Made by a program: the position numbers and the translations under genes | Part shown: positions 10,271 through 21,265 of the stretch, one piece after another | Layout of the letters: each line of letters opens with the position of its first letter | How positions within the stretch are numbered: the stretch's first letter is position 1 | The notes under the pieces: generated by a model | What the model was told of the DNA's origin: nothing | Databases searched by the model: none | Seen by the model: the letters and a program-made list of their open reading frames with translations, nothing else | DNA from: Apostichopus japonicus | Lineage: Eukaryota > Echinodermata > Holothuroidea > Aspidochirotida > Stichopodidae | Direction: 5' to 3' | NCBI RefSeq assembly: GCF_037975245.1 | Contig: NC_092574.1 | Coordinates: forward strand, 16,471,213 to 16,535,212 | Length of the DNA: 64,000 nucleotides

Positions 10271-11472
10271 AAGAATTCGCAGGATTTTGTTGGTCAGTTA
10301 TTTTCAAGATGCCGCTCATGTCTTATAGCGACGCTGATTATTTCATTTACGACGAGGACCAAACGTGTGTTAATTCTTCATATGACTTGACAAATCGTAC
10401 AGACGAGTATATCGCGGAACTACTCACACCCACATATAAGATCGTTATATATGTCTATGTTTTACCATTAGTGCTTACTCTGGGGTTTATTGGGAACTCT
10501 GCATTTATTTTCGTCATAATTCGCCTTAAACGCATGCGCACGATTACTAACTTTTATCTATTAAATCTAGCTATCGCGGATATATCTTACCTTTTGACTG
10601 GTGTCAGTGAAAAGTTAGTGCGCACTCTATCATCGCCGATAGATAACGATCAAGGGATGTATGGAAGTGCTTCATGTATTATAATCTACTCATTACTAGA
10701 CGCTTCGTCATTTGCATCATTGTTTCTCGTTACCTTGGTAACCTTGGAAAAATTCTACGCCGTTTGCTATCCTTTAAAACACCGACGTGTCACGGGGAGG
10801 GAACGTACCGTGAAGCTTGTGGCACTTTGCTGGATTTTAGCATGTGTGTTTGCATCCTCTCTTATACCTAGTTACTGCTTAATGCTATATGCCTGCACGG
10901 TATGGCCAGAGGGAGAACTCTATCAAGACTTTCCAACTCGACTGGGAGGGTGTTGGCCGGTTAACGATTTAGCGGTTGATATCGCTCACGGTATACAAAC
11001 TTTACCTTTCTTTCTGGTCATTTCACCGAATATCGTGATGTACATGAAAATAATCGCTACACTGAATAACCGAGTTGCAGCAAGTGATGAGATGAAAAAT
11101 TCGAGAGAGAAAAATTTGCGCATGCGTAACGTGGTAGCCCGTATGTTGGTTGTAAACGGGACGTTATTTTTCATATTGGCGGCGCCATTTCACGTCCTCT
11201 CTTTAATATTAATGGCGGCGCCCCTTAGTTCAAACAGTTCCGATGACTTTTACCATGTACTCGACACTCTGTTACCTTTTTGCCAACTGCTACTCTATAT
11301 GAATTCAGCTATAAACCCGTTCGTTTACAGTGCAACAAATGCTCGTTACCGTAAGGCTTACTGGCATGCATTTTGTTTGGAAAGAGTAAAGGTAGCGAAC
11401 TGTGAGAAGGATAATTTCCTTGTAAATCCACAAAATTCTGCAAGAGTCAATACAATCAGTGAGGCAGCATAA
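10234..11472 (+). CDS. rhodopsin-class (class A) G protein-coupled receptor, probably peptide type
   Basis: A plasma-membrane receptor, 412 residues from the first ATG. The second candidate start, Met26 at 10309, has a purine at -3 while the first has C, and I favour Met26 (387 residues). N-glycosylation sites NSS and NRT lie in the extracellular N-terminus. Helices lie at about 70-95 (GN88), 105-128 (LAIAD, D116), 145-175 (C148), 193-213, 252-275, 300-328 and 340-366 (NPFVY at 361-365). C148 can pair with an extracellular loop 2 cysteine (C221 or C240). Two signature positions are changed: the DRY box reads EKF (172-174), so Arg3.50 is Lys, and the TM6 CWxP reads LAAP, so Trp6.48 is Ala. The third loop is short and basic. 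The general shape fits a neuropeptide receptor, but I cannot name the ligand. The coding region has no introns. Confidence 0.9.
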   Translation: MRSLSKSDWTSIEEFAGFCWSVIFKMPLMSYSDADYFIYDEDQTCVNSSYDLTNRTDEYIAELLTPTYKIVIYVYVLPLVLTLGFIGNSAFIFVIIRLKRMRTITNFYLLNLAIADISYLLTGVSEKLVRTLSSPIDNDQGMYGSASCIIIYSLLDASSFASLFLVTLVTLEKFYAVCYPLKHRRVTGRERTVKLVALCWILACVFASSLIPSYCLMLYACTVWPEGELYQDFPTRLGGCWPVNDLAVDIAHGIQTLPFFLVISPNIVMYMKIIATLNNRVAASDEMKNSREKNLRMRNVVARMLVVNGTLFFILAAPFHVLSLILMAAPLSSNSSDDFYHVLDTLLPFCQLLLYMNSAINPFVYSATNARYRKAYWHAFCLERVKVANCEKDNFLVNPQNSARVNTISEAA

Positions 11473-12961
11473 CCTCTAACTGTTTACTGGGACAAACTAA
11501 AAGGCACCTGCCATTTGTTTACTACATTTTAACCGAATTCATGACTGAACTGTCAGATACAAGCTTTTATGTTGGAAGCATCATTTTACACTCAATTTTT
11601 GAAATTATTCTTTACTGGTGATGTTTTTTTCCTTCTTAATTATGTTTCAAAAGATTCATATTCAATTGTGTACATATTCATTCCCTTCCCGAACTATTCA
11701 ATGGGTTAAAATTTGTATGTATAGACACATGTATTAATTCATTATCATATAATGTGGTCTAACATGTTTCATTCAAACTTAATGAAAATGATTATCAACC
11801 TGCTTAAATATATACTTTTTAAATTTTCAATTAAGAAACTATAGCCGTAAATAAGGTAACAAGATCTTTTTAAAATCACTGTTTTTTATGATTATATCAT
11901 CTTCTTGAACTTCAAATCTTTATTTCAATTTCTCTGTGTACTGTATGAATAACAATGAATTATTTGTATCGTATAGTCTTGTATGTTTGTATTGAATTCA
12001 CTGTATAGGGCCTATGAATAATTCATACATTCCTTGAACTATGACAAAGACACAGATAGCCTACACAGAGGAAAGTCTCCCACTAGTAGCAAGATCTATT
12101 CGTTGAAGAATTAACGACCGTGGATATGTTTTATATTCATTCATGTTCAAGAAACCTTCAGTTTTCCGTACCATGATCTCGCAGATTTTAACAAGGACAG
12201 TTATCGTCACTCGTGGACCGGCCTGTTACTCATAATGCAGTCACCACATTTTCTACGCTAATCTTTGAAGACCTAACGCACTTAATGCTCATTCCTCAGT
12301 CCATGAATGAAAAAAATTCTTTATGTTTCTGTCGACATTAAAATACACTTAAATCATTTACAAATGTTTATCATCATTTAAATGTTATCATCATTTAAAT
12401 ACACTTCACTAAAATACCAGTTATTTTATTCTTAATAATATCGAAACATCAACATTATGACATCTTTATATTGATTTTGTTTGAGTTATCTTAAAACTTA
12501 GATATCCGAGAGAATAAACAACTAACAGCAGTAAAACCCCGTCAAGCAATCCTATAGAAGCTGATGATGGAATGGTATTTGTTTCTCAAATTTTACGTTT
12601 ACAGTTCAACTGTAGTAATTAGTCAATATATAATTAGGTTAGGCGTTTACTTTGAAACCGCGCTCCCACTTAATAAGGACAGATCGTTTGTAATGCGTGC
12701 AAGTATAATATAACACGGCCATGAAGAATATCAATATTCTGGCTAGAAATACCCTAAAATCATCTGATCATCTGTCGACAGTTATGGAAAGCACTCGTGG
12801 TCTTAATGTAGGAAGGTTGGAACTTCGGTTAATGCATTACGAGAAATCAAACCGATGCGAGCTATCTCTTGTTTCAAAGATTAGACCGGTCAAGGTATTA
12901 CGATAGTTAAATTATTACGATAGTTAATAATAATAATAATAATAAAATATTACGATAGTTA
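11473..12961. other. receptor 3' flank, no gene seen
   Basis: AT-rich sequence after the receptor stop. A possible poly(A) signal AATAAA lies at 12513-12518, about 1 kb downstream. A short motif ATTACGATAGTTA occurs three times at 12,895-12,962 around an (AAT)n run just before the SINE. Confidence 0.4.
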
Positions 12962-13211
12962 GGCGGAGTGTATAGCCTAGTGGTTAACGCCGGCGTCTCC
13001 CAGTCATGAGATCCCCGGTTCGATTCCCCGCCGACAGCAATGTGTGTCGTCTGGCAAGGGTGTTGTTCAATAACAATTTCCTGACATGGACGTTAAATGA
13101 ATGTGTGCCGAGAGATTGGCTTCGGTCAGCTTGCGAGTCTATAAGCCTCCATGGCTTCTTTCGCGAGTTCCTGCTTGCGGGAAGATCACATATACATACA
13201 TACATACAAAT
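12962..13211 (+). mobile_element. tRNA-derived SINE
   Basis: The 5' part resembles a tRNA: A box TAGCCTAGTGG at 12973-12983 and B box GGTTCGATTCC at 13018-13028, spaced as in RNA polymerase III internal promoters. An unrelated body of about 170 bp follows, ending in a (CATA)n tail at about 13190-13207. The acceptor stem does not pair well, so it is not a functional tRNA gene. Confidence 0.75.
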
Positions 13212-13869
13212 TATAGTGGCTGGCAAAGTAAAGGACTCTATTACTCAAAACCGAAGTTGTTTTGCGTTTTGAGTGAAACAACGGCGCTCTTTATAGTTAT
13301 TGAAAATTTTGTCAAATAAAGAAACAATTGTAATTAAAAAGTGCCCTACTGTTGACAATCCGCCATCCAAAATACTGGAACTTCTTGATACGGAATGTAC
13401 ATAGAAAATAATGTTGATGTATGGTTATGACTGGCTTCCTCAAATCAAAGACACATAAACCGCAGAGCAGCCACATATCGTCTTCTTAATTGGTGTAACT
13501 TTCAAGATTTCATTTTGGAAGGCACGATGAGTCACAAATTTAGGTAACCGACTAAATTAACTCATGTTTTGCTCTTCATGGATAGTAAACAAGCTGATTT
13601 TCTGTTGTTATTGCAATTTACGAGCCAGCCATAAATCCTCCTTTTTATTATCAACTTCGAAAGACCAATTATATATTTGTTTGGTATCCAGACTGTCCTT
13701 GAGCGTCTCAGCCTGCTAAAAAAACTACTAATCTACAAAATGAACCCTGGGAATCGGTCTCGATGTATTTGTTTTCGTTTGTATTTTCGTTTGTTTGTAG
13801 TAACGAAAGATTGAAATTGTAAATGAACTCTCCTTTGCAAAAGTATTGTATGTATATGTATGTATGTAT

Positions 13870-13877
<8 letters not shown>

Positions 13878-13909
<32 letters not shown>

Positions 13910-14045
13910 GAATATCGTAGTGAGTTGGAAAATCCAGATTTCCAGAACAGTGAAAAAACTTCCAGCCTCCACCGGGATTCGCACCCGGACCTGCAGCTTT
14001 ATATGCGGACACCCTAATCACCAGGCTATGGACGCTGATTACTTG
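13878..14045 (-). mobile_element. tRNA-derived SINE, minus strand
   Basis: Read on the minus strand, an A-box-like TAGCCTGGTGATT (14016-14028) is followed by a B-box-like GGGTGCGAATCCCGG (13972-13986). A short body follows, ending in a (TA)n tail at 13878-13906, which continues into (TATG)n. It differs in sequence from the SINEs at 12,962 and 36,774. Confidence 0.6.
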
Positions 14046-15494
14046 TCCAGAGGTTCTAAACCGTAATTCCACTCTAGACGTTTGCCACCTGTATCGAACA
14101 ACACTAGTTCTGTTTTGGTGACATATACAGATATATTAAGACTAATTAAGACGATAGTTAGCTCTAAAATGCAAGGCCGTGATAATAAATACTCTTGTTT
14201 TTTGTGTGTAGTTGAGGAGGAGTGGTGGGGGACGGGAAGCAAGCCAGGAGGAGCGGTATAATATTTCCACCCACTGAATGTAACAAGATTCCCAGAATGA
14301 GTTCCCCCTCCGAAAGTAGTGTTTGTGTTGGAGAGGGGGGTGACACTTTTCGCACGTCACTGGTTCTCAATGAGTACCATACTTATAAAACAGTACAAGC
14401 ACTTACAATGTAGTACTTTGTGACTACATTACAACATGGAGGATTATGCCCTTTAAAAATTAAGCCAAACAGAAGACCACGTAAACTGAATGTATTTTGA
14501 CTCGTGTTTCATTCCATATATATATATTTTTACAACGTTGGAAGAAGATAATACAGTTGGAAATATATCACAATTTAATCTGGTTTTGGTATTACCAGCC
14601 ACCGCCATAATAATGGTGATACTTTGCTACATACAAAATGACCCACACACCAGACGAAACGATGAAACCTAATCAGACTCTTCTTGAATCAGACCGACCA
14701 GTGATATATGTCTATTCTAGAACCTGTAGAGAAACATGAGCCAGATATGGTTAAACTTGACAACGCGATAGCACGTCAGAAAATAGCTCGGATTAGAAAC
14801 GAAAATCTGTAGTGGCGAAGAAACACATTTAGCTGTAAAATATTTTATTTAACCAAAGATGTGTCCACGATGTATGATTGTTGACATATTTACGTTTAAT
14901 CGGTGTGGGTCAGTCTGCCACCTCCTAATTGAGATCTGCTTCTATTTGATACCCACTTCCCCCTCCCCCCCCCCATCTCCTACACCCCATTGCTAACCAA
15001 ACAGACCAAGGAAACTAACTCTTTTCATAGACTCCGTAATGTTTCCTGTGTCTATTAAAGTACATTATGCAATCCTGCTTTTTGAAGAGACAGGATAATT
15101 TTACACCCTCCCTGGACCTATTACGTCTACCGACGTACCAATATAGACCTATTAACCACAAAACTGTGTATCATTTCAACTTCCCAACTGGGAACATAAT
15201 GCAGCAGTCGTATCTGTATTAGACGCACCATACCACTTCCGCTACTTACCACTAATCCACCCTCTAACCACTAATCTACCCCCTTACTACTAATCTACCC
15301 CAGTACCCTCTCGGTGGAATGAGACGACTCAGTCTGTGCTGGCTATTTGCAGATTAATGAGGAACGCAGTTGTGCACAGCTCTGCGATATATAACAGAAT
15401 GTCCTCACGATACAGAGGACTGTGTGTAATATTAGTGTTTATTATTATTGTTTTTACTTTAAATATTGTGCAACTTTGCTACTGTCTGTAAACT
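14046..15494. other. intergenic, no gene seen
   Basis: No supportable gene. It has short low-complexity stretches (a C run near 14,960, and CCACTAATCTACCCC-like repeats at 15,240-15,300). Confidence 0.5.
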
Positions 15495-15502
15495 AGTATA
15501 AG
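15495..15502 (+). repeat. left 8-bp target duplication AGTATAAG
   Basis: Immediately left of the hAT-like element, exactly repeated at 17850-17857. Confidence 0.9.
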
Positions 15503-15579
15503 CAGTGGCGTAGCTAGGATTTTTTGAGTGGGGGGGCCATGGGGGGCTGTTCGTTCTTGTGGGGGGGGGGCCGGAGGTT

Positions 15580-16890
15580 ACTATCTGAGCGGAGCGCCAC
15601 CTTGGTTGGCGCGGAGTGTACAGAGAAAATTTGAGATTTCAGCACCCCCAGATCGCAGGAGATGGCACCTGTGAGGCAAAATAGCAACCAAAAAGATGTG
15701 CAACTTTGGTGACAGAAATGCAAAAAAAAAAAATTTCTCTTTCATGCTGACTGGCCTTGCCAACTCAGCCAGACTTTTAACTTGAGGGAAGTTGGCATCA
15801 TAGGCGTACGGGACCATTTCAGTTTGGGGGGCAGAACTTTTTGTGCCTGAAAGTTCCCGTGACACTATCTAAGCGGAGCGCCACCATCGGTTGGCGCGTA
15901 GCGTACAAGAAAATTTTTGGCACACAATGCCTCTCAGGTTGCCGGAAACGGCACTTCTGAGGCCTTGCAAGTTGCATCTAAACATTCTTTATTTTATAAT
16001 CTCACGTTTTAGAAATTTACACTTCCCCAAAAATTTGGTAAATTAGAAGAAGAAAAAATGGTAACATCACTTTGAAGGGGAAAAATGGGACAGTATATTT
16101 TTTAAGCTCCTATATTTAGTTACCTTATTTATTATTTTAACACAGTACTCAGCTACCTCCAGAAAAACATACATTGTTCAACGACACGTAGGCGGGATAA
16201 TGTCGCTGTGTCGGGTGAGACTGCAATTTGTCTCACAAAAAAAGTATAAAATATAACAAAGAATATGATAAACCTGTACTTCTAGGCTTGTAGGCACTCC
16301 CCCCCCCCCACCATCCATGAAAAAGAAAATGTTTCTTTTATACACTCATGTCGGGGATATCCAGGTCAAGGGCGGCGGAAGCACTTTTAATCTGGGGGGG
16401 GGGGCACCGACATCAAAGGGCACTTTGCAGAAATTCGATTGGAATGATGCAGCCTTATATTCAGTACCCTTTATAACTCTTATTGTATTATCTTATTTGT
16501 GTATACACATCACTCCATCAACGCCCCCCCCCCCCCCCCATCAAGGAAAATATGCATACTAGCACTGCAATATCCAATGCGCAAATTGGAAACAAGGAAC
16601 AAGTTTTCTTTTGAGACAAAATGAGGTGAAATCATGCTAGTTGCTAATGTAGGAATCTTCCGAATTAAGAGTTTTTTTCTTGTTAATATCTTGACAAATT
16701 TTTTCCATTCGAAAATGTTTTGAGTTTGACTCACAGAAATTCGTTAAAAGTCACGGGCTTAGCCAGGATTTGCAAAGTTGTATGCACGACTATCTGAGCG
16801 GAGCGCCACCATCGGCTGGCGCGGAGCGTACTAGCAAATTTTTGGTTTTACAAACCCCTCAGATGGCCGGAAACGGCCCTTCCCGAGTGT
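15580..16890 (+). repeat. three internal repeats of the hAT-like element
   Basis: Copies begin at 15580, 15864 and 16789, each about 95-105 bp: ACTATCTRAGCGGAGCGCC, then a TTGGCGCG-like inverted partner, then text ending in CGGCACT or a similar block. GGCGC/GCGCC inside each copy can form a small stem. Copies 2 and 3 are the most alike. Confidence 0.8.
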
Positions 16891-17016
16891 TCATTCTGGT
16901 TCCCTGGCCTCTTGCTAACTTGAGGCGCCTCAATTTTTATGTAGAAAAAAAGGCACATTTTTAACCTGAGGAAAAGTGGGGGAGGGGCACGTGCCCCCTT
17001 TTCCCCCCGGAATATA

Positions 17017-17020
17017 TATA

Positions 17021-17108
<88 letters not shown>
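17017..17108. repeat. (TA)n followed by a T run of about 33
   Basis: A TA dinucleotide run changing directly into poly-T, adjacent to the left arm of the hairpin. Confidence 0.9.
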
Positions 17109-17234
17109 CCAGAGGACAAGAAATTCGGGCAGAAGTCCTGAAAAATTCGGGCAGCCTAAGAGGAGAAAAAAAAAATTCTCCTCTTAGGCTGCCCGAATTT
17201 TTCAGGACTTTTGCCCGAATTTCTTGTCCTCTGG
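17109..17234. repeat. near-perfect hairpin, 59-bp arms, 8-nt A loop
   Basis: The arm at 17109-17167 (starts CCAGAGGACAAGAAATTCGG) is the reverse complement of 17176-17234 with a single mismatch. The arms enclose eight A residues. Inside each arm ATTCGGGCA occurs twice. It lies within the hAT-like element. Confidence 0.95.
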
Positions 17235-17849
17235 AAATTTTGGGGCAGTCTGCCCCCCCCCCCCCCCGCCTCGTACGCCTATGGTTGGCATCATTTGTCG
17301 TTTCAAGGTGTCAAGGCCTTTTTTCCAACTCAAACCCCTATGGGCTACCGGTAGGTTTGCAGGATATGCCCACATGTGGACTTGTGGATGGAAGACTAAC
17401 ACGCATCGATGTTTCGGTAATGGTCCACATTGGTGGCTCGGTGCTAATTAGGCCATTTATTGGGTTTCTTGAGGCAGCTGTCATCAGAATCTGGGTTTTT
17501 GTGCCAATCGATGACCGATTACATGTATTGGTAGATATCGATATCGCGCAGCACAACAAGGTTCGTGGTGTATGGTCGCAATCGTCGCATCGACCATTGC
17601 CATGCCATACTGTGTGACCATTCTCATGATTACTACAGATATTGTATTATTCTTATTCTGCCAGATGCAGACGAGAAAATTGTGTAACTCTATTTCCCAA
17701 ATTATTGAACAAAAAATATTAGTGAATGGCACTGATGAGTTTTTTTTAAATTTTTTTTACAACATTCCCAGTGGGGGGGCCAGTGGGGGGGCCAGCCGAT
17801 TTCATGGGGGGGCCTCGGCCCCCCAGGCCCCCCCGTAGCTACGCCACTG

Positions 17850-17857
17850 AGTATAAG
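17850..17857 (+). repeat. right 8-bp target duplication AGTATAAG
   Basis: Exact match to 15495-15502. Confidence 0.9.
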
Positions 17858-20780
17858 AAGCAGTGAAATATAAATTTATGTAATATGTTGAGAGAGTAAG
17901 GAAGAAAAAGTGGAATGGGTGGTTGGGGGTGGGGGAGGGGGGTGGAAGTGTTTGAAAACAAGTTCTACCAGAGATAGAAGAAAAGAAGAAAGAAAGACAA
18001 TATTACTTGAAAGACAGCATGCCATTTGGCCCGTTTATATTACATAGATTTCTCAGCATAGAAATGACCAGTCACCAGGATAGATGGATTGTGGCACTAA
18101 TATGAGTGAGAAGCACTAGATGGATGCGTGACTTTCACGAGAGATGGTGTAGAATGAGCATCACAATAAAATATGATATCAAACATGCATCACTCGATGG
18201 TATTATTATGCTGTGAGCATCACTAGATAAACACAGTAACAAAGGTAATGAGAAAAACACAACATCATAGGAGGTGAATGTTATAAGCAGACAGTGTTAC
18301 ATAGGGTGTGCATCACACACAATGTGATGTGAGTTATAACAGGTCAATGTATTATTATCCAAGGTCAACACCACTTGATATTATATAGTACCATATTTGT
18401 ACCATATATAGAGTACCATATATATGTACCATATATAGAGTACCATATATGGTACCACATATAGTACCATATATTACCATATGTATAGTACCATATATGT
18501 ACCATATAAAGAGTACCATATATGTACCATGTATAGAGTACCACATTTAGAGTACCACATATAGTACCATATATAGTATCATATATGTACAATATATATA
18601 TATATAGTACCATATATGTACCATATATATAGTACCATATTTATATATAGTACCATGGGTACCATATTGAGAATCATCATATTGTATTATATATTAGGTG
18701 AGCAGCAATACACATTATAACATATCATGAGCAGTACTTGACACTATGTAAAGTGAGCAACGAGTGATACATGCAACAACCTCTCAGAAGTACAGATATG
18801 TTTGATAAACTCCTTGATAATACAGGAGGACATCAATAAAAGCTAAGAAACAGCCAAAACTAGCATACAAGTAGGATCACAGCACGTACTATCGCAGATT
18901 ACAAGTTAAACATTTTGTGTTTTATACCAGAACTGAAAATAGCTTTTAAGTAGACATTTCATTACAAGTCTAATGTTTAAATTTTAACTGAAAACTTCTT
19001 TCTCATACCTTTCCATTTCAATTCAATGTACGTTTTTGTCATACTTTACACAGAAGACTTCCTACAAATTTCCCCAAACCACCTCCCCCCCCCCCCCCCC
19101 ACTCCCCCAAACACCTTATACACAACTACTTAACTGTAGCAGGCTAATTTACATAATTAGAATCCAAAGAGAGTTACAGCACCTGCAAAGTTGATAAAAA
19201 TAAGTATTAAAAAAAGAGTCACATCTCTGAACTATGTTTCAAATGCAACATTCTCTTTTAAACATAGTTTCATAACATGTTTCAACAACAACAATTTTCA
19301 GAACATTACAAATAATTACAATTAATTATGTGTCAGATACACTTTCTTGCATTTGTTATTTATATTTGTAAGGAATGAACTGGTTTGTCATTGGACTAGG
19401 TCTTATATTGAATTCTTCAACTATTGACATAGCTACTAACGAAGTAATCAAGTGAATTAACCAATTCAAACAGGGAATATTAATTAATTGTATTTTCAAG
19501 GCCCCGAACACACTCCTTAAAACCCTGTGAGACTCCATCAACTTGCAATATAAAGCTAAGGCAACTGAACTACAAAGGTAAAAGTCAACTAGTTTCACTT
19601 CTACCACATATTAAAGGTTATAAATCTCTATTACATTAAGATTTGTCTTAGAATGGTAGTCTTTTTTTTCTTCTTTCCTGCAAATTATCAAGTATCCTTT
19701 ACTCAGTCATAAGCTATATTATAAACACAGCAAATAATAATTCAATCAAACAGACAACTCTTCCAGAATTTTGCAACTTTTGTAATTATTACACAAAAGA
19801 TGAGGTAACAACTTTCTTGAAAAAGTGCATTTTATCAGGTTTTTGTTGTTTTTATAGCATTTGATGGATATAAAAAGCACAAAGGAAAACAATTTCTTTG
19901 TCTACAAGAGGGCTACATGCATGCCTGAGATTATATCTATCAATCAGGAAACCTAACAGTAAGAATAAAGAAAGCAACAAGGGGTGTGGGTGCAAATATT
20001 ACAAACTCTTGGTTGTTCATATCTCCAAAAAACTCTAATGTTTTTCTTTTTCTCTCCAAGTTCATAGAGTTCAATCAAAATCTTTTTCCGAAGCTCAGAC
20101 AGACCGACGTCTCAGTCACTGAAATAACTTTCTTGCTTGTTCTCTTTCGGGACAGAATACTGTCCTAATTTGACCTTTGACAGTGCCTAAAAAAGTAATT
20201 TATAATGTGAATGGAACCAAAAAGTTTCACCATAAATATGTTTTGTTTGGCCACTGTATTTCAATGAAATTCCACATCGTAATAACATTGATAACGTATC
20301 GGGACGACCGCATACCCTTCAGTCCCGGTAAAAAGTTGGAATTTTTTGTAAATAACATAATAGCACGCAAAATTTGAAAATAAAGTTATTGTTTTCATTT
20401 CTCACTGTAAATATAAAAAAATAAAAAATTGTAAGAAAAAGAATTAAATGCAGTTTATATACAAGAGCATACATTGTAAATACCATGTACAAAATTATTG
20501 AGAGCGATAGTCCCCACAGCCTTATATCATTATAATATTAATAACGATAATAATAATTACAATCATAATATTAAGCATAATAATAATAATAATAGTCGTA
20601 ATAGTAATGACAATGAAAGAAAAGAAAGCATTGTAAGGCAAGATTTGCCACATCAAAGAAAACCTTGGATAACTCTTTCACCTAAACAGCCAAAATCTTT
20701 GAAGAGAGAACTTGGTCAAGTTGTATCATGACATCCAAACAGTTACTGACATTGATCTAACAGTTAACAATGTCTGTCAC
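17858..20780. other. intergenic, no gene seen
   Basis: Apart from the GTACCATAT array at 18,380-18,660, a poly-C run at 19,083-19,100 and an (AAT)-rich stretch at 20,525-20,600, this is single-copy AT-rich sequence. I support no gene here; it could include 3' untranslated sequence of either neighbour. Confidence 0.45.
18380..18660. repeat. GTACCATATA-rich irregular array
   Basis: About twenty occurrences of GTACCATAT or close variants, separated by ATATAGA or ATATAT spacers of variable length. GGTACC/ATAT content makes it partly self-complementary. The open frames here are repeats and not genes. Confidence 0.85.
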
Positions 20781-20949
20781 GTAGTCCTGTTATCACCCCT
20801 CAGACAGAAACCAAAGAACACTGTTACGTTTGCAATATAGAGCAAGAGGATGGGGAGAGGCAGATACCACTAAGAACACCATTGGTATCCCAGTATATGG
20901 TGAAAGTAAGAACTGTGGTAGTACACTGGCATATATACTGCAGGTATTA

Positions 20950-21265
20950 CACAACAATGGTGCAGGGACATACGCTGAAGGGGAAACCAATGATGAAGTG
21001 GCATTTGACAGAATTAGCGCCAATGGTGAATCACATATTGTAAATCTAACACCGACGGTGCAGTGGGAGATACCACTGGGAGCACCTATGGTGCAATGGT
21101 ATATGATTAAAGTTAACACCAACGGTGCATCAGACCATACCACAGGCAATGGCATTGGTGCAGTGGCATACACTACACCAATGGTGCTGGGGCACATGAC
21201 ATAGGTAAATACCTTTGGTGCAACAGAGTTAAACACAATTAACTCCATTTACACCAATGGTGAAA
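20950..21265. repeat. degenerate minisatellite, period about 33 bp
   Basis: ACCAATGGTG-like cores recur at 21051, 21084, 21118, 21151, 21177 and about 21250, with weaker members from 20,957. The core is close to a palindrome. The repeat keeps long frames open on both strands, but neither looks like a protein family. Confidence 0.7.

Larger units (their letters stand above)
15503..17849. mobile_element. non-autonomous hAT-like element, 2.35 kb
   Basis: The ends are CAGTGGCGTAGCTA and its perfect inverse, flanked by an exact 8-bp target duplication. CAG-type ends plus 8-bp duplications are the mark of the hAT superfamily. G-rich sequence follows the left tip and its C/G-rich counterpart precedes the right. 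The inside has no recognisable hAT transposase. It holds three diverged copies of a GGAGCGCCACC-containing repeat, a (TA)n plus poly-T run, and a long hairpin. It must be mobilised in trans, or it is dead. The clean ends and duplication suggest a fairly recent insertion. Confidence 0.88.

Noticed and set aside
16976-17617. 213-codon plus-strand ORF
   Set aside because: It is composed of TA repeat, poly-T, the hairpin and C-rich sequence inside the hAT-like element, with no homology to a transposase.
20793-21248. Opposed 124- and 151-codon ORFs
   Set aside because: They are explained by the degenerate 33-bp repeat. No family is recognisable, though see the finding for the remaining doubt.
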